A DNA stretch of 64,000 nucleotides from Pseudomonas arcuscaelestis (GCF_016881005.1 NZ_JACOPV010000004.1:372001-436000); one strand, 5' to 3'; positions 47,957 to 61,145 are shown, numbered from the stretch's first letter. Translations and numbers: made by a program. The notes: generated by a model from the letters alone, not told the origin.

Positions 47957-48336
47957 TAGTGCAGAGCCCCAGGAACGGCCAGGCGGAAGGGTGCGATGGT
48001 GGCATCAAAGCGCTTGCCGTCGTCGGCCAGCATTTGATAGGTGCCTTGCATGGTGCCCACCTGGGTGCTGATGACCGCGCCACTGCTATAGGTGTGTTTG
48101 TTACCAGGTTCGATCCGCGGTTGCTGGCCTATTACGCCGGCGCCCTTTACTTCTTCCACCTGGCCATCGCCATTAGTGATCAGCCAGTGACGTGACATCA
48201 ACTTGGCTGGAATCGAACCATTGTTCTGCACGGTGATGGTGTAGGCAAAGGCGAAACGGTCGATCTCTGGGTCGGATTGTTCTTTGAGAAAGCGGGTCAC
48301 GACGCTGACGTCGATCTGGTAGCGGGGATCTGACAT
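47956..48336 (-). CDS. apaG: ApaG
   Basis: A 126-residue fibronectin-III-like protein of unknown exact function, conserved beside apaH. Recognised by [44 protein letters not shown] and the [18 protein letters not shown] stretch. Part of lptD-surA-pdxA-rsmA-apaG-apaH. Confidence 0.95.
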   Translation of the reverse strand: MSDPRYQIDVSVVTRFLKEQSDPEIDRFAFAYTITVQNNGSIPAKLMSRHWLITNGDGQVEEVKGAGVIGQQPRIEPGNKHTYSSGAVISTQVGTMQGTYQMLADDGKRFDATIAPFRLAVPGALH

Positions 48337-48404
48337 GCAAGGGGCCTTGGAAACAGACGCTAATACGGCAATGGCGTCCAGTCTAGGCTATTGGCGGGGT
48401 TGCC

Positions 48405-48430
48405 GGCCAGTCATGCAGGCATGACTGGCC
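48405..48430. promoter_or_regulatory. perfect hairpin between rsmA and apaG
   Basis: GGCCAGTCATG-cagg-CATGACTGGCC, 11-bp perfect stem in the 107-base gap, no T-run. Probably an RNA processing or stability element inside the operon rather than a terminator. Confidence 0.55.
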
Positions 48431-48443
48431 ATTGCAGCGCTTG

Positions 48444-49247
48444 TCAGGCGCCTTGCTGCTCGGCCAGTTTGTCGGCGAGGCGGACAAAAGCGGCGAGGTC
48501 CAACTGCTCGGGACGCAAGCTGCCGTCGACACCGGCCGCTTCGATGGCTTCGCTGCTGAGCAGGGCCTTGAGCGTGTTGCGCAAGGTCTTGCGGCGTTGA
48601 TTGAAGGCTTCGCGAACGATGCGCTCAAGCAGTCGGTGGTCCTTGGCCGGGAACGGCAAGGTCTGGTGTGGAACCAGACGAACGATTGCCGAGTCGACTT
48701 TCGGTGGCGGATTGAATGCGCCAGGGCCGACGTTGAACAGGTGTTCGACCCGGCAGTGGTACTGCACCATGATCGACAGACGGCCCCAGTCGCCACCGCC
48801 AGGCCCTGCAGCCAGGCGCTCGACTACTTCCTTCTGCAACATGAAATGCATGTCGCGGATCAGCTCGGCGTTGGACAGCAAGTGGAAAATCAGCGGCGTG
48901 GAGATGTTGTATGGCAGGTTGCCAACCACGCGCAGGCTGTTCGGCGCAGCGCCCAGGGTGGTGAAGTCGAACTTCAGGGCGTCACCCTGGTGCAGACTGA
49001 AATTGTCACGACCAGCAAATTGCTGATTGAGGATCGGCACCAGGTCCTTGTCCAGTTCGACCACGTCAAGCTGGGCGCCGCTATTGAGCAGGCCTTCGGT
49101 CAGGGCGCCCTGGCCCGGGCCGATTTCCAGCATGCGTTCACCTGCCTTGGCATGAATCGAGCGCAATATGCGGTCGATGACGCCAGCGTCGTGAAGGAAG
49201 TTCTGGCCAAAGCGCTTGCGCGCCCGGTGTTGGTATTGCTCACTCAT
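48444..49247 (-). CDS. rsmA: RsmA (KsgA), 16S rRNA dimethyladenosine transferase
   Basis: Dimethylates A1518 and A1519 of 16S rRNA late in 30S assembly. 267 residues; [11 protein letters not shown] at the N-terminus, SAM motif [14 protein letters not shown], catalytic NLPYNIST. Overlaps pdxA by four bases. Not to be confused with the CsrA-type RsmA that RsmY binds. Confidence 0.97.
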   Translation of the reverse strand: MSEQYQHRARKRFGQNFLHDAGVIDRILRSIHAKAGERMLEIGPGQGALTEGLLNSGAQLDVVELDKDLVPILNQQFAGRDNFSLHQGDALKFDFTTLGAAPNSLRVVGNLPYNISTPLIFHLLSNAELIRDMHFMLQKEVVERLAAGPGGGDWGRLSIMVQYHCRVEHLFNVGPGAFNPPPKVDSAIVRLVPHQTLPFPAKDHRLLERIVREAFNQRRKTLRNTLKALLSSEAIEAAGVDGSLRPEQLDLAAFVRLADKLAEQQGA

Positions 49248-50233
49248 ATTCGGGTCTCGGCCATCTGGTAGGCGGTTTCCAGGGCGACTTGCAGGCTGCC
49301 GGTGTCGATCTTGCCGCTGCCGGCCAGATCCAGGGCGGTGCCGTGATCGACCGATGTACGGATGATCGGCAGGCCCAGGGTCACGTTGACTGCTGCGCCA
49401 AAGCCTTTGTACTTGAGTACGGGCAGGCCTTGGTCGTGGTACATCGCCAGCACCGCATCGCAGTGCTCCAGATATTTTGGGGTAAACAGGGTATCGGCAG
49501 GCAGTGGGCCACGCAGGTCCATGCCTTCGTTGCGCAAGCGTGCCAATGTGGGTTCGATGGTGTCGATTTCTTCGTGGCCCAGATGGCCACCTTCACCGGC
49601 ATGCGGATTGAGGCCGCACACCAGGATGCGCGGGTTGGCGATGCCGAACTTTTGTTGCAGATCGGCATGCAGTATTCGCGTGACTCGCTCCAGGCGATCC
49701 GGCGTGATGGCGTCGGCTACCTCGCGCAAAGGCAGGTGAGTCGTCACCAGCGCTACGCGAAGGCCGCGAGTGGCCAGCATCATGACCACCTGGGCGGTAT
49801 GGGTGAGGTCAGCAAGAAACTCGGTATGGCCAGAAAAGGCGATACCGCTTTCGTTGATCACGCCCTTATGCACAGGTGCGGTGATCATCGCGCAAAAGTG
49901 TCCGTCCAGGCAGCCTTGCCCTGCTCGCGTCAGGGTCTCCAGCACAAAAGCGGCGTTAGCTTTATTCAGCTGGCCAGCCACCACCGGCTGCTGCAGCGGC
50001 GTATCCCATACATACAAGCTACCGGCTGGGGCTGGGTGGTCGGGAAAACGTTCGGGTAGTACCGGCACCAGATTGATGGCCACACCCAGTTGTATGGCAC
50101 GCTCAGCGAGCAGGTCACAACTGGTAATGGCAATCAGGGGGTGAGGCTGGGCTTGCGTGGCGAGCAGCAGGCACAGGTCTGGACCTATGCCGGCTGGTTC
50201 GCCGGGCGTGAGAGCAAAGCGCTGGGCGCTCAC
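49244..50233 (-). CDS. pdxA: PdxA, 4-hydroxythreonine-4-phosphate dehydrogenase
   Basis: NAD-dependent oxidation in the DXP-dependent pyridoxal-phosphate pathway. 329 residues; [15 protein letters not shown] at the N-terminus, [24 protein letters not shown] with metal-binding His, and [14 protein letters not shown]. Overlaps both surA and rsmA by four bases. Confidence 0.97.
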   Translation of the reverse strand: MSAQRFALTPGEPAGIGPDLCLLLATQAQPHPLIAITSCDLLAERAIQLGVAINLVPVLPERFPDHPAPAGSLYVWDTPLQQPVVAGQLNKANAAFVLETLTRAGQGCLDGHFCAMITAPVHKGVINESGIAFSGHTEFLADLTHTAQVVMMLATRGLRVALVTTHLPLREVADAITPDRLERVTRILHADLQQKFGIANPRILVCGLNPHAGEGGHLGHEEIDTIEPTLARLRNEGMDLRGPLPADTLFTPKYLEHCDAVLAMYHDQGLPVLKYKGFGAAVNVTLGLPIIRTSVDHGTALDLAGSGKIDTGSLQVALETAYQMAETRI

Positions 50234-51546
50234 TGGGCGCCCTGGTCGACGCCAGGAAGCTTGATTTCGACGTAGGCTTCGTCACGGATCTGACGCAACC
50301 AGGTCTGCAGCTCTTCATCGTACTTGCGGTTGCGCAGTACGTTCATTGCCTGTTGCTCACGCGCTTGCTCGGTGCTGTCCGTGGCGCGGCGGCCAAGGAC
50401 TTCAAGAACGTGCCAGCCGTATTGAGTCTTGAATGGCTTGGTGACCTGGCCTTGTTGGGCGCTGGCCATTTCTTCGCGGAATTCCGGGACCAGGGCGTTC
50501 GGATCGATCCAGTTCAGGTCGCCGCCGTTAAGGGCCGAACCTGGGTCTTCGGAGTAGCTTTTTGCCAATTGAGCAAAGTCTTCGCCGTTCTGGATGCGCT
50601 CATAGAGCTTGTCAGCCAGTTCCTTGGTAGCCGCTTCGCTGCGAATTTCGCTTGGCTTGATCAGGATATGGCGGACATGCACCTCGTCACGCACTATGCT
50701 CTGGCCGCCACGTTTTTCCTGCAGCTTGAGAATGATGAAGCCGCCTGGGGTACGAACCGGCTCGGTCACTTCGCCAGCCGACATGGAGCTGAGCAGGCGG
50801 TCGAACGGAGGAGGCAATTGAGCCGCTTTACGCCAGCCCATCTCGCCACCCTCCAGCGCGGTTTCGCTTGCCGAACGGGCGATCGCCAGTTGGGCGAAGT
50901 CGGCGCCTTGTTTGAGCTGCTGGTAAACCTCACCAGCTTGCTTGGCCGCGGCCTGGATTGCAGCCGAATCGGCGCTCTCCGGGGTCGGGATAAGGATATT
51001 GGCCAGGCGGTACTCTTCGGACAGTTGCATCTTGCCCATGTCCGAGGCGAGGAAGTTCTTCACTTCCTGTTCCGAGACCTGAATGCGCTCAGCGACTCGG
51101 CGTTGACGCACGCGGCTGATGATCATCTCGCGACGAACCTGTTCGCGGGCATCGTCATAGGACAGACCGTCACGCGCCAGGGCCGAGCGGAACTGTTCAA
51201 TACTCATACCGTTGCGTTGGGCAATGGTGCCAATGGCCTGGTTGAGCTCCTCGTCGGTGATGCGAATACCTGAGCGATCGCCGATCTGCAGTTGCAGATT
51301 CTCGACGATCAGGCGTTCAAGCACCTGCTGGTCGAGCACGCCGGGAGGTGGGGCAGAGCCACCGCGCTTGGCGATGGTCTGCTCAACTTCGCGCACGCGC
51401 TGGTCGAGCTGGCTTTTCATGACCACATCGTTATCGACGATGGCCACAACGCTATCCAGAGGTTGCACGGCGGCATGCGCCGTGCTGCTCAGCAATACAG
51501 CGCCCAGCAATAGCGGGCGCAGACAATCAGTAAGCTTGGTCTTCAC
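50230..51546 (-). CDS. surA: SurA, periplasmic chaperone and prolyl isomerase
   Basis: Helps outer-membrane beta-barrels, LptD among them, to reach the BAM complex. 438 residues: signal peptide ending near AHA at about 25; N-terminal chaperone domain; two parvulin domains ([11 protein letters not shown]... and [12 protein letters not shown]...). The start overlaps the lptD end by 20 bases, joining chaperone and client in one transcript. Confidence 0.97.
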   Translation of the reverse strand: MKTKLTDCLRPLLLGAVLLSSTAHAAVQPLDSVVAIVDNDVVMKSQLDQRVREVEQTIAKRGGSAPPPGVLDQQVLERLIVENLQLQIGDRSGIRITDEELNQAIGTIAQRNGMSIEQFRSALARDGLSYDDAREQVRREMIISRVRQRRVAERIQVSEQEVKNFLASDMGKMQLSEEYRLANILIPTPESADSAAIQAAAKQAGEVYQQLKQGADFAQLAIARSASETALEGGEMGWRKAAQLPPPFDRLLSSMSAGEVTEPVRTPGGFIILKLQEKRGGQSIVRDEVHVRHILIKPSEIRSEAATKELADKLYERIQNGEDFAQLAKSYSEDPGSALNGGDLNWIDPNALVPEFREEMASAQQGQVTKPFKTQYGWHVLEVLGRRATDSTEQAREQQAMNVLRNRKYDEELQTWLRQIRDEAYVEIKLPGVDQGAQ

Positions 51547-54340
51547 GTGTACGATAACCTTGAATGCCTTGATCGAGGAACGACTCGACCTTTGAGCCCA
51601 CTACGCCGCCGAGGCCTTTCAGCACAATCTGCAGGAAGACGCCGTGGTCGCCTTTTTCGTTTTGCGGTGTTGCCTGGCTGAAATCGTCGTAATCGATCCA
51701 GTAACGGTTGATCACACGCAGCTTCCAGCAGCAGTTGTCGTATTCGAAGCCACCGAAGGCTTCCAAGGTACGGTTTTGGCTGTAGTCATGCTGCCAGCGA
51801 GCGATTGCACTCCACTGTGGAACAATCGGCCACATGACCGAGAAGTCATGTTGCTGGATTTTGTAGTAGTCCTTGACGTAGTTAGGGCTACCAGGGGTGC
51901 CATAGTCGCTGTTGCCGCCAGCGGACCAAGTACCCGTCGCCTGATCATAGCGGACCATGTCGTTGCGGTAGCGGTAACCAAGGTTGACCACCTTGTTTAC
52001 GTTATCTTCAGGCTGATAGTGGAACATTGCGCTGCCAGAGCGGGTGCTACGGCTATCTGGATCCCAGTTGAAGTCGGAATTGAAGCGCCAGTCGCGGTTA
52101 AAGCGATATGCGTATTCCAGTGCATACGGCGATACATCCGAGAGTGAGTCGTCGCGAGTGCGATAGTCGATTCCTGGCAACTGGACTTTTCGATCCTTGA
52201 AGTATAACGCTTGACCTACGCTGAAGCGTTGACGTTCGAAGCCATTTTCCTCGATCCAGCGATTGGTTATGCCCAGAGACAATTTGTTCTCATCACCAAT
52301 CCGGTCGCGGCCGCTGAAGCGATTGTCACGGAATAGCGAGCTGTAACTGAACGTACTTTCACCTGTGTCGAAAACCGGAATGTCTTTCTGATCTTCATAA
52401 GGTACATACAGATAGTAGAGGCGTGGTTCCAATGTCTGGCGATAGTTCTTGCCGAACCACTGGGTATTGCGGTCGAAATATAGCCCGCTATCGACGCTGA
52501 AGATCGGCACATTTCGATTTTGGGTGCTGCTGAACCTGCCGCGTAGATCGGAGCCGGTAGCGGCCTGCTGCTTGCCCTGGCTGTCCAGGTCCAGTTCGTA
52601 ATGTGTAGTGGTGTATTTGATGGATGGCTTCAGGTAACCGTATGTCGCGTTCAGTGGCAAGCTGATTTCTGGGGCCGCGTAGAAACGGTCGCCATTTGCG
52701 CGTGCTAGACCGAAAACGTTCTGGTCAATACGCCCACCATCGGCGCGGACGCTGGTATCCAAGTTACCATCTTCATCAAACACTTGGCCGCTTTTGAGGT
52801 CACGGTCGAAGCGAACGGCCTCTGTTTGGTACTTCAGATCAAGCCCGCCGGGATGATACGGCAGCATTCCATTGAAAGTGATCTGCGGCAAACGATCATA
52901 CGGAGTGATCTTGGAGATGGTCGCCATCTCGTAGGCATGCATGTTCACGCGTGCCATGTAGCTGTCACCGCGCCAGGTCAGCGCGCCTTGCTGATCGACA
53001 TAGTCCTTGCTTTCGACACCAATCTGCTCCGATTCCAGATCCTGGAAGTAGAACGGATCGCTGATATCGGTGTAATCGACTTCAGCCAGCAGACGCTCAT
53101 CGAGGCCGCCTTTGTGCTGCCAGTTGATCATCCAACGCTGATCTTTGTAGTCGGTCTGTTCCTTACGATCATCATTCTTGTCATTCAGGTAAGCCCCACC
53201 AAACTGACCTTCACTCGATTTGGTCAGGTAGCGGAACTCGCCTTCCATCAACATGCCACGTTTGGCCATGTAGCGTGGATACAAGGTGGCGTCGTAGTTT
53301 GGCGCCAGGTTGAAGTAGTACGGCGTAACCAGCATGAAGCCGGTGTCGCTGCTGGTACTGAACGATGGCGGCAGGAAGCCGGACTGGCGACGGTCGTCGA
53401 TCGGGAAGTAGATATAAGGTGTGTAGAACACCGGAATATCCTTGACCCGCAGGGTGACGTTGGTCGCGGTGCCGAAGCCGGTGGCCGGGTTCAGCGTGAT
53501 GTTGTTGCCCTTGAGCTGCCAGGCGTTGCTGTTCGGCTCACAGGTTGTGTAGGTACCATCCTTGAGGCGGATGATGGCGTTCTCGGCACGCTTGGCGTAA
53601 AGCGCGTTACCGCGAATACGCGACTTGTGCATGACGTATTCGGCGTTGTCGACCTTGGCTTCGCCCGTGTCGAGCTGAATGTCGGCATGATCGCCCACAA
53701 CCAGCGATCCATTGTCGCGGATCTTGACGTTACCGCTCAGCTCGCCTCGGTTCTCTGCTTGATACAAGTTGGCCTCGTCGGCCTCGACCTGCATGCTGCC
53801 TTGGCGCATGACCACGTCACCGGCGAGGGTGGCGATCTGCTGCTCCTGCTGGTAGCGGGAAACCTTGGCGCCGATAAAGGTCGGTGCTTCGTCCTTTGGC
53901 GTGGTGTCAGTCATGCCAGGACGGGTCGGCTCGATATAGGCCCCCGCGCAGTACGGGCCGGTTTCGGCAAGTTGCGCAGGCGTCAGTTGGTCACGCGGAA
54001 CCCAGTCCAGGTGGCTGTAATCGTCACTGCGGGACTTGAGGCCACGGCCCTTGCTCTCGGTAACGAGCATCTGGCCTTTGCCGGATTCAGCAGCGGCTTC
54101 GCCGGCCTCACCCGTGGCTTCACCAGCCGCACTGACGGCTGCACCAGGGTGCACCGGGCGTGGTGGCAGCGTGGCAGCGTTGGTCTTGGGCTTGCAGTCC
54201 CAGCCTCCGGCAGCGGACACTTGGCAGTCGAACTGCTCTGCAGCGACCACGTACGAGGTTGCCAGAGGTTGCAGTGCCAGCAGACCGCCGGTGACCAGCA
54301 ACGGGAATTTTTTACGAAACGCGGGGGATTTCAATGCCAT
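51527..54340 (-). CDS. lptD: LptD, LPS-assembly outer-membrane protein
   Basis: Inserts LPS into the outer leaflet together with LptE. 937 residues from ATG 54340: signal peptide ending near VVAAEQ, a Pseudomonas-type extension of about 100 residues rich in Ala/Gly/Glu, the periplasmic jellyroll (OstA) domain with [19 protein letters not shown], then a large beta-barrel. Cysteines are found near the N-terminus ([13 protein letters not shown]) and as a CC pair near the C-terminus (YDNCCWKL), as expected for the disulfides that activate LptD. First gene of the operon. Confidence 0.96.
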   Translation of the reverse strand: MALKSPAFRKKFPLLVTGGLLALQPLATSYVVAAEQFDCQVSAAGGWDCKPKTNAATLPPRPVHPGAAVSAAGEATGEAGEAAAESGKGQMLVTESKGRGLKSRSDDYSHLDWVPRDQLTPAQLAETGPYCAGAYIEPTRPGMTDTTPKDEAPTFIGAKVSRYQQEQQIATLAGDVVMRQGSMQVEADEANLYQAENRGELSGNVKIRDNGSLVVGDHADIQLDTGEAKVDNAEYVMHKSRIRGNALYAKRAENAIIRLKDGTYTTCEPNSNAWQLKGNNITLNPATGFGTATNVTLRVKDIPVFYTPYIYFPIDDRRQSGFLPPSFSTSSDTGFMLVTPYYFNLAPNYDATLYPRYMAKRGMLMEGEFRYLTKSSEGQFGGAYLNDKNDDRKEQTDYKDQRWMINWQHKGGLDERLLAEVDYTDISDPFYFQDLESEQIGVESKDYVDQQGALTWRGDSYMARVNMHAYEMATISKITPYDRLPQITFNGMLPYHPGGLDLKYQTEAVRFDRDLKSGQVFDEDGNLDTSVRADGGRIDQNVFGLARANGDRFYAAPEISLPLNATYGYLKPSIKYTTTHYELDLDSQGKQQAATGSDLRGRFSSTQNRNVPIFSVDSGLYFDRNTQWFGKNYRQTLEPRLYYLYVPYEDQKDIPVFDTGESTFSYSSLFRDNRFSGRDRIGDENKLSLGITNRWIEENGFERQRFSVGQALYFKDRKVQLPGIDYRTRDDSLSDVSPYALEYAYRFNRDWRFNSDFNWDPDSRSTRSGSAMFHYQPEDNVNKVVNLGYRYRNDMVRYDQATGTWSAGGNSDYGTPGSPNYVKDYYKIQQHDFSVMWPIVPQWSAIARWQHDYSQNRTLEAFGGFEYDNCCWKLRVINRYWIDYDDFSQATPQNEKGDHGVFLQIVLKGLGGVVGSKVESFLDQGIQGYRTREDQAY

Positions 54341-54470
54341 CTTATTAGTCCGGGCTTCCTGCGTGCCATCTGCCCGCGTGTGGGGCCGCACGCCTCTCGA
54401 TGGTCTGAAAAAGATGCTGGATAATAAAGCATGACCCGCTTGACGGCTAGGGCCGTCGGAGACCCTTGTA

Positions 54471-56164
<1,694 letters not shown>

Positions 56165-56165
56165 T

Positions 56166-56930
56166 ATGTTGTGGCCGAGCACAGTGATTGGTGCCGGGGC
56201 CGGCTTCGCCATTGCCAGCATTCCTGGGGCATTGCTGGGGGCGCTGCTGGGTCAGGCGATGGATCGCCGTATGCAATTGCACAGTTGGGCCCATGTTCGT
56301 GAGCGCTTGGGTGGGCGTCCGGTACTGCGTGACGACGAGGTGCTGTTTGTTCTGCTTGGTCGTTTGGCCAAGAGCGATGGCCGCGTGGGCGAAGGGCACA
56401 TTCAGCAAGCGCGGCAGGAAATGTATCGCCTGGAGATGGGCGAGCCTGAACGTCGTCGAGCCATCGCCGCGTTCAACCGCGGCAAGAACGGTAAAGACCG
56501 CCTGGGCAATTACCTGCTGCGTCTGAAGCAGCAACCTCATGCTGCCGAAGGGATGCTGCGGGCTTGTTGGCGCATGGCCTGGGCTGATGGTCGGGCGGGG
56601 CGTCACGAGCGTGAGCTGTTGCTCGATTGGGGGCAGAAACTGGGATGGTCGGCAGCCAAAGTCCAGGCGCTGGCCCTGGAGTATGAACCTCAGCGGCATG
56701 GCTTGTCCGATGCGGGCCTCGGCTATCAGCAAGCCTTGCGCTTGCTGGGCGTGGAGCAACATGCGGAGCCTGCGCAGATCAAACAGGCCTATCGCCGGTT
56801 GCTCAGCCGCCACCACCCGGACAAATTGGTGGGTAGCGGCGCAAGCCCGTCCCAAGTGCGTGAAGCCACAGATCGCACACGTGATTTGCATCAGGCGTAC
56901 GCGGTCATCCGCCAGCGTCGTGGTTTTTAG
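56166..56930 (+). CDS. djlA: DjlA-like membrane-anchored DnaJ co-chaperone
   Basis: A 254-residue type III J-protein: one N-terminal membrane segment (VIGAGAGFAIASIPGALLGALLGQAMD), a central TerB-like helical domain (LAKSDGRVGEGHIQQARQEM), and a C-terminal J domain with the HPD motif in RHHPDKL. It stimulates DnaK near the inner membrane. Follows murU by one base and overlaps the end of the convergent DUF3530 gene by four. Confidence 0.92.
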   Translation: MLWPSTVIGAGAGFAIASIPGALLGALLGQAMDRRMQLHSWAHVRERLGGRPVLRDDEVLFVLLGRLAKSDGRVGEGHIQQARQEMYRLEMGEPERRRAIAAFNRGKNGKDRLGNYLLRLKQQPHAAEGMLRACWRMAWADGRAGRHERELLLDWGQKLGWSAAKVQALALEYEPQRHGLSDAGLGYQQALRLLGVEQHAEPAQIKQAYRRLLSRHHPDKLVGSGASPSQVREATDRTRDLHQAYAVIRQRRGF

Positions 56931-57931
56931 TCGGCTTTTTCCGGGCTTAGCCAGCCTCGGATCCGACGGTACAGTTGCTCTTGCTCCGCCGTGCTATTAC
57001 CAGGTATGGCGGTCAACCCGACCTGGCGATAGTTGCTGTCCCTGAGGCGTTTACTGGCTTTCAAACGCAATTCTGCCGCCTGCCGCGCCTGTTCCTGATT
57101 GGTATAGAAGAAGTCTGCCGTAGGTACTTTCAGTGACGGTGCCAGCACATCCAGGCTCAGTTCGGCCCGCGCTGGGGTCTGCGCTGCGACCATTACCAGC
57201 TTCTGGATCTGCGCAGGTTGCCGTTCACTGATATAGCGCGCGGCCCAGTAGGCACCGCTGCCATTGCCAAGCAGTACGACCCTGCGCGCATTGTGTTGCT
57301 GGGCGTAGGCAACGGCTGCATCCAAACGCGCGAAAATTCGTTCAGCATCCGCTTTGTCATCACTGTTGGAGGATGCAGGTTGGCTGGCGTTCTCGCTGGT
57401 TTCCCCTTCTGCGGCTGTCGCTTGTTCGACACTGGCATTGGCGTTGTCAGGGGTATCCTTGGCCGGCGCGCTTTGGCCCTGGGTCACCGGCTGACTCGGT
57501 GCTGGTGCAGTTTCGACGCGGGCTTGCGGGCTGTCGACCAGAAGATCGGGCAGGCTCAGGCTCAGACTGTGCCAGCCACCATCCGGAAATTTGCGGCGCA
57601 GGGGGCCGACCGTTTTCGGCCAGTCAGCAGTCTCTCCTGCACCGGCGAGGATAATCAGCGCGCCCTCCGGCTCGCTGGTGTTGGCGGGCTTCCATAGGGC
57701 GAGAAAACTGTCACTGCCTGCTTGCAGCGTTTGCTGCTCGTCCCGGGGCACTTGTCGTTTCAGTGCCAGGGCATCTTCTTGGCTGCGCTCGGCCAACGGT
57801 TGGCGCTGGACAACCGGCGGCTGCTCGTTGGTCGATGCTTGCGCAGTTTCGCCCGCAGCAGCGAGTGCGCTACAAGGTAGTATCAGTGAAAGGCAAAACG
57901 CCGGTAGCGTCGTGCGATAAAGTGCGAACAT
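56927..57931 (-). CDS. DUF3530 exported alpha/beta-hydrolase-like protein
   Basis: A 334-residue protein from ATG 57931 with a signal peptide (FCLSLILPCSALAAAG). The body resembles an alpha/beta-hydrolase: GALIILAGAGETADWP, RRVVLLGNGSGAYWAARYI (GxGxG where the nucleophile Ser would be), and a mid-protein Pro/Ala/Gln/Ser-rich insert of about residues 165-215. Periplasmic, function unknown. Divergent from the agtS gene. Confidence 0.8.
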   Translation of the reverse strand: MFALYRTTLPAFCLSLILPCSALAAAGETAQASTNEQPPVVQRQPLAERSQEDALALKRQVPRDEQQTLQAGSDSFLALWKPANTSEPEGALIILAGAGETADWPKTVGPLRRKFPDGGWHSLSLSLPDLLVDSPQARVETAPAPSQPVTQGQSAPAKDTPDNANASVEQATAAEGETSENASQPASSNSDDKADAERIFARLDAAVAYAQQHNARRVVLLGNGSGAYWAARYISERQPAQIQKLVMVAAQTPARAELSLDVLAPSLKVPTADFFYTNQEQARQAAELRLKASKRLRDSNYRQVGLTAIPGNSTAEQEQLYRRIRGWLSPEKAD

Positions 57932-58025
57932 GGATTTATCCAGGCCAGAGTTATACCGGCAGCCTAATAGTATTTGCCCGGGACGGCCATGTTCGGTGGC
58001 CATCCATTGCTTGATGAGCGTTTAG

Positions 58026-60425
58026 ATGAAATCAGTGCGCTGCCTGTTGCTTATCGGCTGTTTCTGCTGGTCCTTGATTGTGTGGGCGGTTCCTGCGGTC
58101 CCGCCGCCGGCTGTGGTTCTCGAGCCCGCACAGCAGCAGTGGCTCGAACAGCATCGCAGCCTGCGGGTAGGGTTGGTGCTGCAGGCGCCCTTTGCTCAGT
58201 TCGATCGTCGTCTCCAGCAACTGTACGGGGTCAATGTGCAACTGATGAACTGGCTGGGGCAGTCGCTGGGGTTGGATCTGACGTGGCGCAACTTCACGGA
58301 TCAAGCTGCCCTGGAGCAAGCACTGCGGGCCGGAGAGATCGATCTGGCCCCCGGCCTGACCCAGACGCCGGCTGGCTTGCGTTTGTGGTTGTTCAGTGAT
58401 CCGTACATGCGTGTGCCGCAGTTGATTGTCGGCCCGCGCACGGGCGCTGTGGCAGTTGATCTGGAAAAACTCACCGACAATGAGCGCGTTGCAGTACGCA
58501 TGCCAAGTGCCGTAGCTGACTATCTGCGAGCCACGTATTCGAACCTCAACCTGCAAGGTGTTCCTCAAGAGCGCGAGGCACTGCAACTGGTGCTCAGCGA
58601 GCAAGCCCGATATGCGGTGATCGATGAGGCGCAACTGAGCAGACTCTCGCGAGAGAGCGAGTTCAGCGACCTGGCGGTTGTGGGTGACATTGGTTTGCCG
58701 CAACTTTTGCGGGTCGCTTCGCGGCGCGATTGGCCGATACTGGCGGATATTCTTGAGCGCGGCCTGCAAGCGATACCGGCCAAGGACCTGGAACAGTTGC
58801 ATCAACGCTGGCTGGAGCCCAAGTACCCAAGACTGAGTGAGTCGCCTGGATTCTGGCAAAACCTGAGCTTGTTGTTTGCCGCTTTGCTGTTCAGCAGCAT
58901 GGCCATTGTGATTTGGCAGCGCCGCCAGTTGCATCAGTTGGAACATAACCTACTGACCGCACGGGAAACCATCAACCAGCGCCGGGCGCGGGAAGAGGCG
59001 TTGCGTTTGAGCCAATTCTCCATCGATCAAAGCACTGTAGGCATTCTCTGGGTCAATTGGGACAGTCACGTGCGCTACGCCAACCACGCAGCTGAAAGCA
59101 TGCTCGGCTACAGCGAGGGTGCGGTGGTGGATCGGCCGCTGATCGATTTCGAGCCCGGTTTGCATATGGATCGCTGGCTCGAACTGTGGAAGGGCGCGCG
59201 CAGCAGCAACGATGTCGCTCAGCACTTCGAAACCCAATGCGTGCGGGCCGATGGCAGTGTTCTGCCAGTGGACGTATCGCTGAGTTTTCTACGTTTTCGC
59301 GACGCCGAGTACTTGGTGGTCTTTCTGACCGATGTCACTGAGCGTCGCCGGGCGCTGGCAGCCTTGCGCGAAAGTGAGGCCAGACTCAAAGGTATAGCTG
59401 GCAACGTTCCGGGTCTGGTTTTCCGGCTCGAACGTAACCCGGCCGAGGGGGAATTGGAGTTTCCCTATATCAGCGAAGGCAGCGAGGCGTTGGTTGGTTA
59501 CACCCCGGCTGCGTTGCAGCACCCGGACATGGGTTTGCGCAACCTGGTTCATCCGCAAGATCGCGCGGACTACCACAAAGTCCAGGACCTCGCCCTGGCC
59601 ACCGACCGCGACTGGTCCTGGCAAGGACGAATCCTGACCCGCGACGGTGAACAGCGCTGGGCCGATATCAAAGCCAGTGCCCGCAGCTTGGGCGATGGCC
59701 GGGTGGTCTGGGATGGCGTGGTCTGGGACATCACCCCCAGCAAACGCATCGAACTGCAACTGGCCCGCTCTCAGGAACAATTACGCGAACTGTCGGCGCA
59801 CATGGAAAGTGTTCGTGAGGAGGAGAAAGGGCGAATTGCCCGGGAGGTGCATGACGAATTGGGGCAGATGCTGACAGTGCTGAAGCTGGAAACGTCCATG
59901 TGTGAACTGGCCTACGCCGATCTCGATCCTGGCCTCAATGAGCGCCTGTCGAGCATGAAGCGATTGATTGCTCAATTGTTCCAATTGGTTCGCGATGTCG
60001 CCACGGCTCTGCGCCCTCCGATTCTGGATGCCGGCATCGCCTCGGCAATCGAGTGGCAGGCACGGCGTTTCGAGGCGCGTACGCAGATACCGTGCCTGGT
60101 GCAGGTGCCGGAAAACCTGCCGGCGTTAAGCGATGCCAAGGCCATTGGCCTGTTTCGCATCTTGCAGGAGGCCCTGACCAACATCATGCGCCACGCGCAG
60201 GCGCATACTGTGCAGATCAGCTTAAGCCTTGACAGTCAGATCCTGCGTTTGACAGTCATTGACGACGGCATTGGTTTTGCCCCGGAGGAAAGCCGCCCGA
60301 CTTCCTTTGGCTTGGTAGGCATGCGTGAGCGCGTGCTCATGCTGGGTGGGCAAATGATCCTTGAGAGTGAACCCGGCGAAGGCACCAGCCTAAGTGTGGG
60401 AATTCCCCTGAAACAGGAGCGGTAA
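58026..60425 (+). CDS. agtS: AgtS-like hybrid sensor histidine kinase
   Basis: A 799-residue membrane sensor: signal peptide; periplasmic SBP_bac_3 domain (about 40-265); membrane helix near 285-300; two PAS domains; HisKA_3 dimerisation with REVHDELGQML (His near 617); HATPase end. HisKA_3 kinases pair with LuxR-type regulators, and one follows directly. By position and neighbours it corresponds to AgtS of P. aeruginosa, which senses 4-aminobutyrate/5-aminovalerate and drives the adjacent ABC transporter. The ligand itself cannot be read from this sequence. Confidence 0.85.
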   Translation: MKSVRCLLLIGCFCWSLIVWAVPAVPPPAVVLEPAQQQWLEQHRSLRVGLVLQAPFAQFDRRLQQLYGVNVQLMNWLGQSLGLDLTWRNFTDQAALEQALRAGEIDLAPGLTQTPAGLRLWLFSDPYMRVPQLIVGPRTGAVAVDLEKLTDNERVAVRMPSAVADYLRATYSNLNLQGVPQEREALQLVLSEQARYAVIDEAQLSRLSRESEFSDLAVVGDIGLPQLLRVASRRDWPILADILERGLQAIPAKDLEQLHQRWLEPKYPRLSESPGFWQNLSLLFAALLFSSMAIVIWQRRQLHQLEHNLLTARETINQRRAREEALRLSQFSIDQSTVGILWVNWDSHVRYANHAAESMLGYSEGAVVDRPLIDFEPGLHMDRWLELWKGARSSNDVAQHFETQCVRADGSVLPVDVSLSFLRFRDAEYLVVFLTDVTERRRALAALRESEARLKGIAGNVPGLVFRLERNPAEGELEFPYISEGSEALVGYTPAALQHPDMGLRNLVHPQDRADYHKVQDLALATDRDWSWQGRILTRDGEQRWADIKASARSLGDGRVVWDGVVWDITPSKRIELQLARSQEQLRELSAHMESVREEEKGRIAREVHDELGQMLTVLKLETSMCELAYADLDPGLNERLSSMKRLIAQLFQLVRDVATALRPPILDAGIASAIEWQARRFEARTQIPCLVQVPENLPALSDAKAIGLFRILQEALTNIMRHAQAHTVQISLSLDSQILRLTVIDDGIGFAPEESRPTSFGLVGMRERVLMLGGQMILESEPGEGTSLSVGIPLKQER

Positions 60426-60426
60426 T

Positions 60427-61056
60427 GTGATTCGAGTTCTGGTTGCCGAAGACCACACCATTGTCCGTGAAGGCATCAAGCAGCTGATTGGTCTGGCCAA
60501 GGACATGCAGGTAGCAGGGGAGGCCGCTAACGGTGAGCAACTGCTGGAGACCCTGCGTCATACCGACTGTGAAGTCGTGCTGTTGGATATTTCCATGCCG
60601 GGGGTCAATGGGCTTGAGGCGATTCCGCGTATACGTGCGTTACACAATCCCCCAGCGATCCTGGTGCTGTCGATGCACGACGAAGCCCAGATGGCGGCGC
60701 GGGCGTTGAAGGTCGGTGCCGCAGGCTACGCCACCAAGGACAGCGACCCGGCCCTGCTGCTGACCGCGATTCGACGGGTCGCTGGGGGCGGGCGGTACAT
60801 CGATCCGGACCTGGCCGACCGTATGGTCTTCGAAGTCGGATTGACTGACTCCCGGCCGTTGCACTCTCTGCTGTCGGAGCGAGAGTTCTCGGTATTCGAG
60901 CGCTTGGCCCAGGGCGCTAACGTCAACGACATCGCCCAGCAACTGGCGTTAAGCAACAAGACCATCAGCACCCATAAGGCGCGTCTGATGCAGAAGCTCA
61001 ATGTGAACTCGCTGGCAGAACTGGTGAAGTACGCCATGGAGCATAAGTTGCTCTGA
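60427..61056 (+). CDS. agtR: AgtR-like response regulator (REC-LuxR)
   Basis: A 209-residue NarL/FixJ-type regulator: receiver domain with AEDH acidic pair, phosphorylation Asp near 54 in VVLLDISMPG, Lys near 104; linker; C-terminal LuxR helix-turn-helix (LSEREFSVFERLAQGANVNDIAQQLALSNKTISTHKARLMQKL). GTG start one base after agtS. Presumably activates the ABC operon at 61314, whose upstream region has two palindromes. Confidence 0.86.
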   Translation: MIRVLVAEDHTIVREGIKQLIGLAKDMQVAGEAANGEQLLETLRHTDCEVVLLDISMPGVNGLEAIPRIRALHNPPAILVLSMHDEAQMAARALKVGAAGYATKDSDPALLLTAIRRVAGGGRYIDPDLADRMVFEVGLTDSRPLHSLLSEREFSVFERLAQGANVNDIAQQLALSNKTISTHKARLMQKLNVNSLAELVKYAMEHKLL

Positions 61057-61088
61057 GTGTTCCAGAAGCGACGCTGTGTCTACTGAAC

Positions 61089-61145
61089 CGCGGGGCCAGC
61101 CCGCTCCTACAAATCGGCTGTTGTGGGAGCGGGCCTGCCCCGCGA
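61089..61145. repeat. REP pair (P. putida type)
   Basis: CGCGGGGCCAGCCCGCTCC-TACA and TGT-GGGAGCGGGCCTGCCCCGCG face each other around a short spacer. This is the typical repetitive extragenic palindrome pair of Pseudomonas, placed 33 bases after agtR. Confidence 0.9.

Noticed and set aside
52784..54424. 546-codon open frame antisense to lptD
   Set aside because: Shadow frame with no recognisable domain; lptD itself is certain.
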